Source: Apiospora phragmitis (lineage: Eukaryota > Ascomycota > Sordariomycetes > Amphisphaeriales > Apiosporaceae). Taken from it: 64,000 nucleotides of DNA. The position numbers and the translations under genes are program-made. Below, one piece after another: positions 12,359-23,948 of this stretch (position 1 is the stretch's first letter; each line of letters opens with the position of its first letter). Under the pieces are notes generated by a model. That model had not been told where the DNA came from, made no database searches, and worked only from the letters and a program-made list of their open reading frames with translations. The stretch lies in the NCBI GenBank assembly GCA_038363925.1, contig JAQQWL010000009.1, positions 2,728,001-2,792,000 on the forward strand, in the 5' to 3' direction.

Positions 12359-13620
12359 AGATGCACGTCAGTACGATTTTGGGGCTTTCTCGTATTTATT
12401 TTCTACTTGGGCCTTCAATAGGGATAGTGAGACGATGCGGGTATGCCGGAGCTCCCCTTTTCTCCTCTTCTCATTTGTTCATATGACTGACACATGATGA
12501 TGCACTTTTTCCGCCTTCTCTCCTTTTCCAGTGTCGGTTCGAACGTTACATAGCGCATTGTCCTTGCATTCGCCCGGGGAAGGAAAAGAAAAGTCGATGA
12601 GTTTATTTTATTTGCATACATGCGTAGATGCTCCTTGCTCGTACGGGGAAGCATCGAATGTGGAACGTTGCAGTTTTGTCATATACACCCGCTTGACATT
12701 GGCGCGCGCATCGTTTATACGAACAGCCGTAGCACAAATCTGTACATTGTAAAACATATTCATAGCCCAGAAACAAGGACTTTCAGCTTGTGCACATAAC
12801 GCCAGTATATGCTATGCAGTGATTATAGCCGGTTCGGCCCGCTTTCGAGATGCTAGGCGTCAGAGAGGCGAGGCGTCGGTGGCTGGTGTAGATATGTTAT
12901 TGGTGGTTTTAGGTCAGCATTAAACATATCGCGTTGGGGTGGTAAGATTCCTGGGCGCCGAGGCTGCTACTATCGCTTTTCCATTGCATCACGACATATT
13001 GAATACGAGAAAAGCGTGTCATCTGGACGATCATGTGTATTTTCTTTTGAGTCAAGTCCTAGTGCTCACCAAGGTCAGGGCTGGATACGAGGTTGCCCTT
13101 AGTAAGAAACATGCTGCGATACCAAGCGACTGGTGGGATTCTGCATCTCGCTCGCTTTCGCACAAGCAGCGAGGGCGGGGTTGCACGTAGATCGTCGTCG
13201 TTCGTTTCCTAGAAGCACGAGATCTAGGGAGGCTAGCTAGCCCCTCCCAAATAGAAATGGTCAAGACATTGATGAGACACTTCAGCTCCCAGCAAAGATT
13301 TCATCATCGGCAGGCTGCATGTCGGTCTCCATCTCAGTACATGTAGGTTACCAACCACCGAGCCACTTACCTACCTCCTTCCGCGATCGTACTTACTCCA
13401 CACCCAAAGAAGCCAAATGTCGCAGGATCGCCACGCACTATTGAGGAACGAAAGACGGGTAACGTAGGAAGGCATTCGACCATCGTATAAGTAGGTCGCT
13501 GGATCGCGCTCTCATTCAGCCAGAGACAGAAGCAGGTCGCACAGTTCTGTCTATCCACTCACTCACTCACCTACATCGGCGACACAGTTCTCACCATAAT
13601 CGAAAAATCACTATCTTACG
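12359..13620. other. intergenic
   Basis: 3' flank of the preceding gene, then the promoter of the secreted-protein gene at 13621. No gene recognised. Confidence 0.5.
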
Positions 13621-14357
13621 ATGCTCTCCAAATACTTCACGGCTCTGGCCGCGTTCGCCACCGGTGCCGTCCTAGCCGCCAACCAGACCGGGCCATATCA
13701 CATCCACATCACGGGCAAGACGGACAAGTCCATCGATGGTAAGAACTGGTCTACCCTTATTCTTCCCACTGCGCCTCCTACGCGCACACGCAAAGAACCC
13801 AGGAACTAACAAGGCGATCCCTAGGCTACGGCGCATCGTACCACGCCGGCGCCGCCATCGAGGCGCTAGTCTACCTGGCGGGCCCCGCCAACGGCACGTC
13901 GCAGGAGTACTACTACGACTACCTGTCCTACAACCCGGAGACGGGCGCGGTGTCCCAGCCGGGCTACCTCGTGTGGCAGCTGCCGCTGTCGGGGCCCAAC
14001 GGGACGACGTACGTGCCCGAGGCCATGATCCTCGAGACCCAGGGCAACTGGGCCTCCAACGTCGCGCCCGCCATGTTCTACCCGGGCGACGAGCAGGGCG
14101 CCGCCGTGAGCTTCTACGACGACGACGCGGGCGCGCCGGCCAACCACTCCGTCTACCTGACCGGCCGCGACGACTCGGGCTACACGGACGCGCGCCCCGA
14201 ACAGGGGCCCGGCCCCATCGTCGACGCCACCAACTGGCACCTGTGCTACCAGTACGTCGGCGGCGGCTACTGGTACGAGACGGTCTCGTGGGTTTTCTCG
14301 CTGCCGCCGAGCAACCCGACCTGCCGCCCGGTGAACCTGGCGCTGGAGCTGATCTAG
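13621..14357 (+). CDS. secreted protein of unknown function
   Basis: Two exons, 13621-13738 and 13825-14357, give 216 residues. Residues 1-20 form a clear signal peptide (MLSKYFTALAAFATGAVLAA). The mature part starts NQTGPYHIHITGK, then SIDGYGASYHAGAAIEALVY, a Tyr-rich YYYDYLSYN and several NxT/S sites (NQT, NGT, NHS). It has only two cysteines (HLCYQY and PTCRPV), which could form one disulfide. The HAGAAIE and GYLVWQL pattern resembles a family of fungal secreted proteins without known function (DUF7907-like; low confidence from memory). No frameshift. Third codon positions are strongly GC-biased, unlike the flanks, as expected of a well-expressed gene. Confidence 0.8.
13739..13824 (+). other. 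intron of the 13621 secreted-protein gene
   Basis: 86 bp, GTAAGA donor and CCCTAG acceptor, phase 1. Splicing gives SIDG/YGASYHAG. Confidence 0.85.
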
Positions 14358-15367
14358 GGAGCGAAAGGGGGAAGAGATCCGACTCTATACCTACATCTGA
14401 AGTGTAGTTTTATGTTGGATGTATGTGATGGGATTAATGAGATCATGTTTATTGATGAGTACGAACTCGTAATGTTAGCGGTGGAGGAACATGGGTGGGC
14501 AATGAACGATATTTGCCCTCCCAAACCATTTCTTACCATCTCACTCTAGCCTAGCCAGAATAATGTTTCTATTACTCCACGATAAGTTGAATAAACAACT
14601 CGGCAGCCCGTGAAAACAATCATTCGTCGGAGACCGTTACGGGAGATGAACCGGGTTTAGTAGTGGTAACGCCCAGAACTGAGGGTCGCCCGGCGCTTAG
14701 TGATCTAACACCGGAACTATAACATGATGGATTACTCTAATCCTCTTGACTAAGACGGATCAATGTGCGGCTTCAAGATGTCTTATACTGGGCAACACTG
14801 AGGATGTAAGTTCGGCATACTGATTTATATGGCTTCTATTTGTCACGGCTCTATTCTTCGCAGTCAGATAGAAAGGGTTATCAATGACTGTTAGATATTA
14901 GGGGAGATGGGAATTCGACTTAGTCCGCATCAAGGAGCCCGAGGAAGCTGGGAAGAATCCTTGGAGTGTTCGCAAGTATAACCGTATCTTGACCTGGAGC
15001 GATGGCAACCCTCGCATCATGGAGCCGATGAAAGACGCACCTGTGGTCACGAGGGAGCAGACACTGGCGGTTGCCTGATGTGGAAATAATGGGCAATTTG
15101 TATTTGCATTAACAATAAAGACTCCCGTTGAGTCGAAATCCAAAGCACAAGCAAGGCCACTTGTCAGTACTCCTACATAAAACAGAAAGCCTCGTAACGC
15201 CGCCTGATGTCCACTAAGATGGGCAAGCCCTCCCATGAATGGTTTGTGTTTCCCTCTTTCGGAAGGGTATCGCGATCGCTTTCTGATAATATGGTAAAAT
15301 CAAACGCCATTCACGCTAGACAGTGTTTCCCTTGTGTAACCGTAGAGAATGATGGATGGGGAAAATC
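14358..15367. other. intergenic between convergent genes
   Basis: 3' flanks of the 13621 gene and of the minus-strand Rmd1-like gene. No coding signal recognised. Confidence 0.5.
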
Positions 15368-17335
15368 TCAAATACCCGCGAACGTGGTGCCGACGTAATC
15401 AGAGCCACATACCGCACCACGCTGCTGCTCGCTCAAGCCAGCGCTCCACAGCTTCAGCTCGGCCAAGCTCGCGTTTCCAATGGCGCCATGAAGCTTCACC
15501 CTGAGGATGTCGGCAGCGTTTCCGTTCCCTCCGTTACTGTTTTCTTTCTCCTTGCTCAAGATGGCGAAGCGAAGCGCAACCTCCGTTACCGTGACTAGGA
15601 TACTGATGATAATTAGGACGATGACGATCCAGGTGATTGCGCTCATCTTGGCATCGGCAACGGAATCCGAGAGGATTTCAGCCAGGTCCAGGAAAACGCG
15701 ACAACGCTCGTTGAGCACTTTGATGCGGGGGGTCAATTTCCAGGTACTCCCGAATGGCGACATAAAGGGGATGTAACATGGGCTCGGCATCCCAGAAAAA
15801 GTTAGGAACATCGAGGATATTCGAAGCTGTTGCATCACGAATCAGTAACCCTTTCAAGACTGTCTCGGCAAATGCTTGGTTGGAATGCTTGACTGTGCCA
15901 CTTACATAGATTGATGTCGACGCGGCTCTTGAACAAGCGTCCTAATATCTTGAGAATCTCGGTCCTTGTCATACTCAAGTCACCGGTTAAAGCCAACCGC
16001 TTAGGCACATGTTGGGCGTTGAGCATGGTCTCGGACATGCGCTCCTCAAAGAAGCATAGCTTGGTACTTTGGGCAATGGCATGGCTGATGGTCAGCTTGA
16101 CCATATGGTCGGATCGCGGCAATAGCGTGATCATGTCGTTGAAAATCCGGGGTCGCTTAATATTAGCGTTGTACTCGAAATGAAATTCCTCCGTCTCGAA
16201 GTCGTTCTGCTCGAGGGGGCGTGTGACGAGCGACACCCCTGACTCGTTCTCGGCAAATGCGAGATCAGCCAAAATGTTCTTCTCCTGCTGCTCGGTAAAA
16301 TTCCAGAACACCACCACACCATAGGAAAAGACAAACATCTCGGCAAATTGCTTAGCGTCGGGCGCATGATGATTGGTGGGATTATTCGAGGCTTCCTGCG
16401 CATCATAATTACTATCGTCAGACGCAGAACGATGATGGCCGTTCTCGCGAGTCGGGCTGGGACTTTGGCCGTAGCCGTACTCGTCGTAGTAACCCATGTG
16501 CTCGTCTCTCTGCTCGTTTCTCTCAATCTCGAGATCCACCACCGTCTTCCCCGTGCCCGGTGACTTCAAGATTGGCCGACTTCTAACTCGGTATCCATCC
16601 GTGCCAGGTAAGAGCGGGATGTGATATACAGTGTACAAGCAGTCGTCGTATAGTTTCGTCTTCGCATCGTGCTTCTTTGCGCAAAAATTCCGAGGTCGCC
16701 TTAATCTTGTACGATTGGGCCGTGCAATAGGCCGTCAATCTGGAAAGCTTCTCGGCTCTCTGCACTTTGGGTAGGCGTTCGGCATAACTCTTTCCTCGCA
16801 ATGCGCCCCGTTTGTTGAGCATATCACGCTCGTCGTCCTTCAGAGGCCTGTCCTCTTCCTCGATCATGCCGTCTCCCTCGTCATCCAAGATCTCTTCATC
16901 CTCATCTGTCACCGGCAGCAAAACAAGCTTCTCGCTGATTCTCGAGGTTCGTGAAGGTATGTTGTGTTGGCCTGTCCGCGAGGCGAGATTGGGTAGGCCT
17001 CCACCACTTATCCGGCGGGCGCCGCTGACTGCACGAGGAGAGACCCCTGGGGGAAGTCGAGGTTGACCGGAGGGGATTTCTGAAGCATATTGTAAGACAT
17101 TGTCGACGGAGATGAAGCGCATCGATGACATGCGTGGAGGTGCTCCAGTTGCTGTTACGGGCAATGGCTGTGCGCTTCGAGAAGCAGGTCGCTGACGCGA
17201 GTCGGTGACCTAGTTATCAAGTAGTTAATAAGTAGGCCTACTCACCCAAGATTGCACTGGGATTGAGAAAAGGGTAGAAAAACATCGTTTGGTCTTACCA
17301 GCATCGACGGGCCCCGTCTTCCGGAGAACAGACAT
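15368..17335 (-). CDS. Rmd1/RMND1-family (DUF155) protein
   Basis: Homologous in layout to yeast Rmd1/Rmd8, S. pombe Sif2 and animal RMND1; members act at organelle membranes and the precise role is unclear. An N-terminal Ser/Pro and acidic tail (LLPVTDEDEEI..) precedes RAEKLSRLTAYCTAQSYKIK, then the DUF155 core: FAEMFVFSYGVVVFWNFTEQ, RPRIFNDMITL, SHAIAQSTKLCFFEERM, SRVDINLSSNILDVPNFFW. A C-terminal membrane helix (ITWIVIVLIIISILVTVTEV) follows. Exon 2 is 17209-15906 and exon 3 is 15826-15368. A likely first exon, 17335-17299 (MSVLRKTGP..), fits in frame only if its G4 run (complement of 17312-17315) is one base too long. One-base gains also occur near 16676 (RK/KHDAK) and in the G6 run at 15727-15732. 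Corrected length is about 598 residues. Confidence 0.85.
15827..15905 (-). other. intron of the Rmd1-like gene
   Basis: 79 bp, GTAAGT..CAACAG, phase 1. It restores the conserved VDINLSSNILDVPNFFW. Confidence 0.9.
17211..17298 (-). other. probable first intron of the Rmd1-like gene
   Basis: GTAAGA donor and AACTAG acceptor; the acceptor 'ag' may end at 17210. It depends on the short first exon being real. Confidence 0.5.
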
Positions 17336-17844
17336 GACGGAGCGACCAAGGTCTTGAGAGGACAGTTAGGGATGATGGAGAAGCCGGGCAATTTGTATGG
17401 TAACGATGGTTACAAAGAGAGCATTATGATACAGATCGAAATTGATTCGGTAACGTTACAGCTTCACGATGTTGTATGTATGAGCTGCCCCAAGAACTCC
17501 AAAGCAATGTTGCTTTTGAATTGATTGATCGGGAAGCGACGCAACGTACGCAGTGCAGTCCGTTCAGCGCATTGAGACTTTGCAACGGCTAAATGCACCA
17601 GCCACAGATGACCTCACTAAAAACCGAAAAGTTGGGCAGGGGTAGCTGTCAGCCACAGAACGCAGTCGCAACATGACACAAACAACATATTACATGCAGG
17701 AAGAGAAGATGTCTTTTTATTGACTTCATCTTGCTGTTGCTAACTAATACAAAAGGGCCATACCTTCCTAGAAACCCTTCTTCGAGGCTGTAGCCCAGCG
17801 GCAGCATCTGGGAAGCATTGGGTCAGCTCTGAAAGAGACTGATC
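17336..17844. other. intergenic
   Basis: Promoter of the Rmd1-like gene and 3' flank of the next minus-strand gene. Nothing else seen. Confidence 0.5.
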
Positions 17845-18537
17845 CTACAGATGATGGCAGACTTTTTCAGCACTCCCTTTGCTATTGGCCAGACCGCGCC
17901 CGTAGGTTTTGTCGCCGCTGCCCTGGAGGTGCCATCCGCTGGCATAGTTACCGGGTGTTGATCGGCATCGGGTATCGATTTCGGCCATGTAATTGTCTAA
18001 ATCAGAGCCGAGACAGTTCTGGGCAAACGCATAATTACAGATATAAACCTGCACTGTGCTTTCACAGCCAATCCATACTATCCATCTGTGTTGGGGGAGC
18101 TGATCGCTTTGTATCAGCAGTTGTCCAAGTTTACCAAGTCAAGACCTGGGAAAGTGACAGGGAAGGATTGCTCTACCCACCATCTCCCCTCTATCGCACC
18201 AACCAGACATCCTCCCCGCCACGTCGTGGTAGCATGACTCGCTAACCACTTCACCGTCAATACAGTCCCATTGATCCTTGGTGCGAGGAGTGAGGCGAGA
18301 GTAGTTGGTCACGGCCGGATTCGACGGGTTCGCGGCGATAGAAGTGGTGTTACTTATTGAGTCATCGGTGAGATTGGTATGCACGAAAGGTTTGCCATTC
18401 TCGTCGACGGCAATGATATAGCCACCATCAGGCAGCTTGCTTAGGAGGATGTCGACACCGTTTGCTTCGACTGGGGTGCCAGAGACAGCCCAGCACAAGA
18501 CTAGTAGGGAGAGAATGGTGCCAAACAACGAAGGCAT
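17845..18537 (-). CDS. small secreted cysteine-containing protein
   Basis: The ATG at 18537 starts a signal peptide (MPSLFGTILSLLVLCWAVSG). The propeptide-like part (VDILLSKLPDGGYIIAVDEN) has NxT/S sites. A Cys-bearing domain follows: WDCIDGEVVSESCYHDVAGR, GWCDRGEMVG, then VYICNYAFAQNCLGSDLDN, EIDTRC and a Gly-rich SGWHLQGSGDKTYGRG end. This resembles a family of fungal extracellular Cys-rich proteins, possible effectors; no function is assigned. The first part ends in a stop at 18139. It must connect to the second part (from about 18085 or 18048) through an intron whose borders I cannot fix: donors GTGGGT (18180), GTAGAG (18176) or GTAAAC, acceptors near 18084 or 18049-18054. A frameshift is also possible. 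Confidence 0.65.
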
Positions 18538-18996
18538 GTTGGTTTGTGAAAGGTATGATGCTGAAACGATGCCGAGAGGATTATTTCTATATAGATGGCG
18601 AGTTGATGGGAGTTTTAGAGAGTAGAGATTGTGATAAAAAGATGCTCCATGACTTGTATGCCTCTCTACGTTGGTGATATCATCATGTGGATTTGATATG
18701 ATTTCCTGGTCAGTATCAGCAGTAGCTCTTGCCATCACGGCGCTACATATTGTCACTTCCTGTATTCCCTCATGAGAGCTACTGCCTCCAAACCCAACAA
18801 ACATTGCACACGGTAGAACGCTCTCTTACGATCGGAAAGCGCGTATTGATAAGTCAAGGACCACTGCAACTCGGGCGATTATGGTATACAAACAAGCGTC
18901 CAATGCTGTCAGAGTCATGGGGGTCTAGTTTGGCGTTTCCCAATTTCTAGGTACTTTAGTACCTATCTTCAATGTTGTGGCCCCTACATTCTGACC
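18538..18996. other. intergenic
   Basis: Promoter of the 18537 gene and 3' flank of the oxidoreductase. No further gene. Confidence 0.5.
18587..18594 (-). promoter_or_regulatory. TATA-like element
   Basis: The palindrome CTATATAG lies about 50 bp upstream of the ATG at 18537, a plausible TATA box for the secreted-protein gene. Confidence 0.4.
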
Positions 18997-20333
18997 TCAG
19001 GGGATCCTGAGCACATCGTCCACATGGACGACCTGTCCCGTGGCGATCGACTTGTTTGCCGCAATACCAGTCAGAATGGACAAGGCGCCATCGATATGGC
19101 TTGCTGCCCGCATATAGGCATCTGTAGTAGGCACGCCGAAGAGGTCGTTGAGCAACACCGCATCGCCACCCCGTGAGCTCCAACCCCGGCCGCTATCTCA
19201 ACCTCCCGTGGCTTCTCGAACAGTGGGCGCAGAAGTAACGTCGTCCGCTCGATGCTCCCCTCCGCCGCCTGTTCGCCGCCGCTATTGGCGTAACTGTTTT
19301 CCACGACTTCCAGCTCCAGCCGTCCGCCCGTGCCGTTGAAGCTGACGCGAAACCCTTCCCAGGGGGCGTAGGCCGTTAGCGAATACGTCATGACGGCCCC
19401 GTTCCGGTACCGGACCAGCAGGCTCATCGTGTCTTCGATGCTGATGCCGTCCGAGAACACGCTCTGGTCTCGGTAATACGCATCCTCGTGCTCGGCGTCG
19501 AGGTAGAGCGCCTTGAGCTGCTCGTGGTCCTCTAAATGCAGGGCAAAAGGGTCATTCTTGGCGGCCTCGCTCCCCCGTGCCCGCGCGTAGAACTCCGTGG
19601 CGCCGCGCCGCTCGGCGTTCTCGCGGCCGTAGAACTTCAGATCGCCCTGCGCGTACACGGTGGCCGGGCGGGTCTGGAGCCAGAAGTTGACGAGGTCGAA
19701 GTGGTGCGTGCTCTTGTGCACCAGCAGCCCGCCGCTGTTGCGGCGGTCCCGATGCCACCGCCGGAAGTAGTCGGCGCCGTGCGACGTGTTGAGCATCCAC
19801 TCGAAGTGGACCGAGGTGACGGTCCCGAGGGCGCCCGACCGCAGCAGCTCGAACACCTTGGTGTTGTGCGGCGCGTACCGGTAGTTGAAGGTCACACGCA
19901 CCCGACCCCCCTGGCCCTGGCCCTGGCCGCCTCCCGACGTCCGCTCCACGGCGTCGAGGATCTCCCGACAGCGCGGCACATCGATGGTCATGGGTTTCTC
20001 CGTCACGACGCTGCAGCCCAGCTCCAGGGCGCGGACGATGTATAGGTTGTGTGTGCGGTCGATGGTCGTCACGATTACCTCGTCGGGCTTGGTGTCCCGG
20101 ATCATCTGGTCAAATTGCAAGGCCGGATATGTTGGAACCGAGGCATGGCCCAAAGCCTCCAGCTTGGAGTTCGCATAGGCCATTCGGGTTTGGTTGGTAT
20201 CGCATAGCGCCACAATCACGGACGTTGTCGAGAAGTCTTGGGCGATGGCCGTGTAGTAGAAGATGGCACGACCCCCTGTACCCACGATGGCGTACTTCTT
20301 CTTCCGGTCAACAGCTAATTGTGAGTCGGACAT
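18997..20333 (-). CDS. Gfo/Idh/MocA-family oxidoreductase
   Basis: NAD(P)-dependent dehydrogenase of the glucose-fructose oxidoreductase/inositol dehydrogenase type. The Rossmann motif YAIVGTGGRA lies at residues 14-23, an acidic residue ends strand 2 (D45), and the family EKP motif lies at 112-114. A NYRYAPHN block, HFEWMLNTSHGADYFRRWH and GGLLVHKSTHHFDLVNFW (substrate and catalytic region with the HH pair) follow. No signal peptide or intron, so probably cytosolic; the substrate, probably a sugar or polyol, cannot be told. A one-base loss in the C4 run at 19169-19172 breaks the frame near residue 385; with it restored the end reads HGGGDAVLLNDLFGVPTTDA..DDVLRIP. The total is then exactly 446 codons and the gene looks functional. 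Confidence 0.9.
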
Positions 20334-21282
20334 GATAATAACTCTTAGCTTGTCGATATTTTTTTTCTACCTTTTACTTCGAGCTCGAAACGTACCTACA
20401 AAACATACCAGTGGATGGATTGTGGAAGTAAGAGTCCGAAGAACATCACCGGAACGAACTCATCTTCGTCGACAACTACGCCGAATGAAGCCCATCTTAC
20501 CCCGAAACCCGAAGGATGTTTCCTATGAAAAGTGCGGGGAGCCCAGACTATAATGCTCCACTGCTGAATGTCCTCATTGGGGGCTGAAACTCCCAGCATC
20601 GCAGGAGAGCCTCCCTGCCTACTCCAACAATCAAAATGGCAAATGAAAGACCGGCATCAGCTCTACTAGTATCTCGAAACTCATTAGCAAGAGTGCAATC
20701 AGTGGAGCTCAAGTGCTTTGGATCAGTTGCTCTGCGTTCGCACAGCTTGTGATGCAGCCCCTTTAGTCGCCATCCTACTGGCCAAGATTCCCTATGGCAA
20801 GCCGGACGGCAAATCCACCGTCGTTGGATGGGGCGCTTGTGATGCTGCTATGACATTCTGTAAGCGCCGAGGTGATTGTTGAGCTCCTTCGAGGCCATGA
20901 TCGCGCCTCGCGTGCGTAGCCGTCAAAGCAGATTATGCTGGGCCAGAGGCCCGCCGAGGTGCGTAAGGTGAAGAGCAAATATGTCAACCTTGTCGACGAA
21001 TCCAGGCAAAGAAAAGGGGTCTTGACCGACGCAATGCAGGTAAACGGTGCAAGTAGTGGAATTGCACACTCAATGACCAATTTAATAAGCGATACCGGAC
21101 TCAATGGTATCAATGAATTGGAAAGAAGCATTTCATCTTTATTTGTTGAAGCGACGCTGGAGGCCCTCCTGAGCGGGTAGATAAATTTTGTAAGTATATC
21201 CTGCAATCATATTATCGAGTATAACAAGCTTCAGCTTCTTTTTGTTCCGAGATATATAAGGTCCAAAGAAGACTTGAACCAC
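20334..21282. other. intergenic with unassigned open frames
   Basis: Frames at 20775-21206 (-) and 20935-21180 (+) overlap each other and match nothing I recognise. They may be a worn coding fragment. Confidence 0.35.
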
Positions 21283-22976
21283 TTAAGTATGCAATCGTTT
21301 TGCCATGTCATGGCAATTGATCCAAGAATCCCAACTCTTCTTAGCCCTGTGGTTGATCGGCCAGAACTGAAGCGCTTGTTTCGTGAAATAGTAAAGGTCC
21401 GGTCTGCACTCGAGGTATAGCGCCCACGCCTCCTCGCCTTCCCCGCGCTTCTTTTGCTCTCCATCGACGAGCCAGTCGCGCGCGGTGCGCCCTTCTTCGT
21501 CGAGGGCCGCGACGTCGCTGCCCTTCTCGGCGAGGAAGGTCAGGCAGGGAAGCACCTCCTGAAGCTGATCCAGGGTTGTGGCCCGCCCTCGAACCAGCCG
21601 CGGGACTGTAGCCTGAACACGTTCTCGCAGAACGTGTGCAGCGGTGTCCCGAGCGCTGTGCCGCGGCCCCCGCTGACGTCGACCTCGCCCCGGTCGATGA
21701 GGAAGTCCAGGATTCTGCGGCGGCACCGGCAGAGCCCCTTCTTGAATTTGTCGGAGAACGCCAGGTCTAACACGAGCCGCAGTGGCCCCGCCCGGTCTTC
21801 TGAGCCGTAGCGGTTTTCGGACGCACGGCAAGCGTCTTGCGGGGTGTAATGGTATAGGAGTTTGAAAAACCCCAGCCAGGAATTTTCCAGGCGCGCCTGA
21901 CTACAGCTGCAGTCCTCTAGGAATGCGAAACTCCAGGCTCGTCTCCCCCTTCACTGGAATTAGTCCATGTGACTCGGTAGTCCTGGACCAACCTCTTTAC
22001 TATATATGCCAGCGTCCTTCCTTTCCTGGAACTGCCGGACCGTAGAGCATACAAAAAGTTCCCAATAGGGTAGTGGATTTGGCGCTCCTTTGCATTTGGC
22101 ACTTTTCCTACGCTCCACCGAAGCACCAAGTTGATGATTTCTACGCTGACATTACAAATCCTCTTTCGAGGCAATGCCGCATCCAACGCCATCTCCAAAA
22201 CCCCCTTCGTTGCGTTTCTTCCGCTGAATCCGAGATCTCCATCGTGGGCCATCAGAAACTTCAGGCCCCTGGGGTTAAAACATATGGCAGTTTTAAACCA
22301 GTCCTGACACGTCGCATGATTGGGGGGGCCGAGGCGTCTCATAAGATACTCTAAGGTATCATTAGGAGTTTCTTTGCGGAGGGCGATATCGAAAAGTCTC
22401 TCGGGGTCATCAGCAAAAAAAGGGAGGGCTTGGTAAGATTTCCGTGAGATACTTAATCACATCAAGCTCCCCTACTTGGACCGCCATCATGAGGAGAGTT
22501 AGCCTGCCTATCTGATGGAAGCGCCAATCTTCGAGTGGTATTTTGAGATTGGATAGCCATTTGAGAAATGTCAACTTCTGGTGGGATGCTGCCTTACCCA
22601 AAATCGAGATTTGGGCGAGGTTACCCTCACGTCTGGCCAACACTGGCATTTCTGGGCGCAATGGTCTGGGCCTCTTGGTGGAATCCAAGTAGAAGGAGAA
22701 TGTAGCCTCCTTGGGGTCCCATGGCGCAAACCCAGCATCGACTGCTTTCCGCAGGACTTCCATATTGCCATAGGAGGTGGCATTTATTAGGAGGCAGTTG
22801 AAGGGATCCGAAGGTGTCTTGGCTGATTCGCGCACCTTTCGATACCACCACCATGGAGAGCAGAGTGTGTGAAGATCTCTGCAGGTTTGGGATAGTTTCC
22901 TCAGAGATGGGGCCGTGAGGTTGGACATGATTTCGTACCAGAGCTCCAACGGGAGCTCCGTCAAGATCAAGGACAT
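21283..22976 (-). CDS. F-box protein with degenerate repeat-like C-terminal region
   Basis: Probable substrate adaptor of an SCF ubiquitin ligase. Residues 5-42 form an F-box (ILTELPLELWYEIMSNLTAP, then LRKLSQTCRDLHTLC). The rest has ankyrin-like helix-turn units (INATSYGNMEVLRKAVDAGF, TLLMMAVQVGELDVIKYL, HTFCENVF.., FLAEKGSDVAALDEEGRTAR). Three frame changes split it: a gained T in the T7 run near 22420, a loss near 21935 and a loss near 21590. Correcting them yields exactly 565 codons, so the breaks look like sequence errors rather than decay. No introns. F-box/ankyrin genes are fast-evolving in moulds, so the target is unknown. Confidence 0.75.
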
Positions 22977-23948
22977 GTTTCAAAGTACCTAGATCCTGTT
23001 GTATAAGGCCATGGCGAGCATCAGAAGCATTTTTGTCGAGAGAAACCGTTGCGACAATGTCTTATTTGGTCCACAATCTTATTAATATATCGTTAGCTAC
23101 TTACATAGTGTGTGATGTCCATGGATTGCTTCTGAGATTTTGCTATAGTGTTAGTGTTAGTCGTTACCAAGGGTCCATCAAATCTTTAATGATCAAACCT
23201 CAACGGACAAACTATCGTGTCGATATAGGCCCCCTAGTATCAATCAATAAGTACGACCAAAAGACGGTACCGGCGCCATGATAATTGATCCGGCGAAATC
23301 AGCGCCACCGGACCGTTTACCGGCGGCAGACGATGCGCTACAGATATATGCATATCCGAAGGCTGGGGCAGAAGCATCCCTAGAAAGGCGCGCGCGTGCG
23401 TGAAGTGGGACAAGCGACATGGAGAAGAGGCATAACAATAGGGAGCAGCAAAAGGCATGAGATAGCTAGTGCCTAGTCAACTATCCCGTACTCGGCTTTC
23501 GCAAGAATGCCTATAGAAGTACCGTGAATAGTCCAAAGTTCGCAACGAGAAGAAGATGGATGTTGAAGAAGGGACTTGAAGACCCATTTCTTTCAGCCTC
23601 CTGTGGCTCGAGCTTGGAGAAGCTTGTTGCCGATCGCAGACTACTGTTTGAGGAAGGTGGGGGCAGGGTCTGTTCGTTTGTTGGAAGGGTTTGGGGGGTG
23701 GAGGGGTAATTCGGTGTTTGTCCCTGTAGTAGCACCGGAGCTGAATGCCTACCAGTAGCTACAAAAGATCAATGGTAGGCCCAGACCGAGAGTAGCTGAG
23801 GTCCAAGGTTTACTCCCATCTCCGAAATACAATTACCGCAATACCTGACGCATACCAATATAGTATAATTATTGCTTCCCACCTATGACCGGAACATCAT
23901 AACCATTTGAAGCGTTACTGTCTACATACATACATACATACACACACC
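22977..23948. other. intergenic, divergent promoters
   Basis: Lies between the divergently transcribed F-box gene and NPT1. No gene recognised. Confidence 0.5.
23923..23940 (+). repeat. (CATA)n microsatellite in the NPT1 leader
   Basis: Four to five CATA units lie eight bases before the NPT1 start codon at 23949. Confidence 0.75.

Noticed and set aside
13736..14407. 223-codon Arg/Pro-rich frame over the secreted protein
   Set aside because: Lies in the wrong frame across the intron; the two-exon model has a signal peptide and proper splice sites.
19536..20045. 169-codon plus-strand frame
   Set aside because: Antisense shadow of the Gfo/Idh oxidoreductase.
20775..21206. Minus-strand 143-codon frame as a gene
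   Set aside because: No motif, overlaps an equally open plus frame, no start context or intron evidence.
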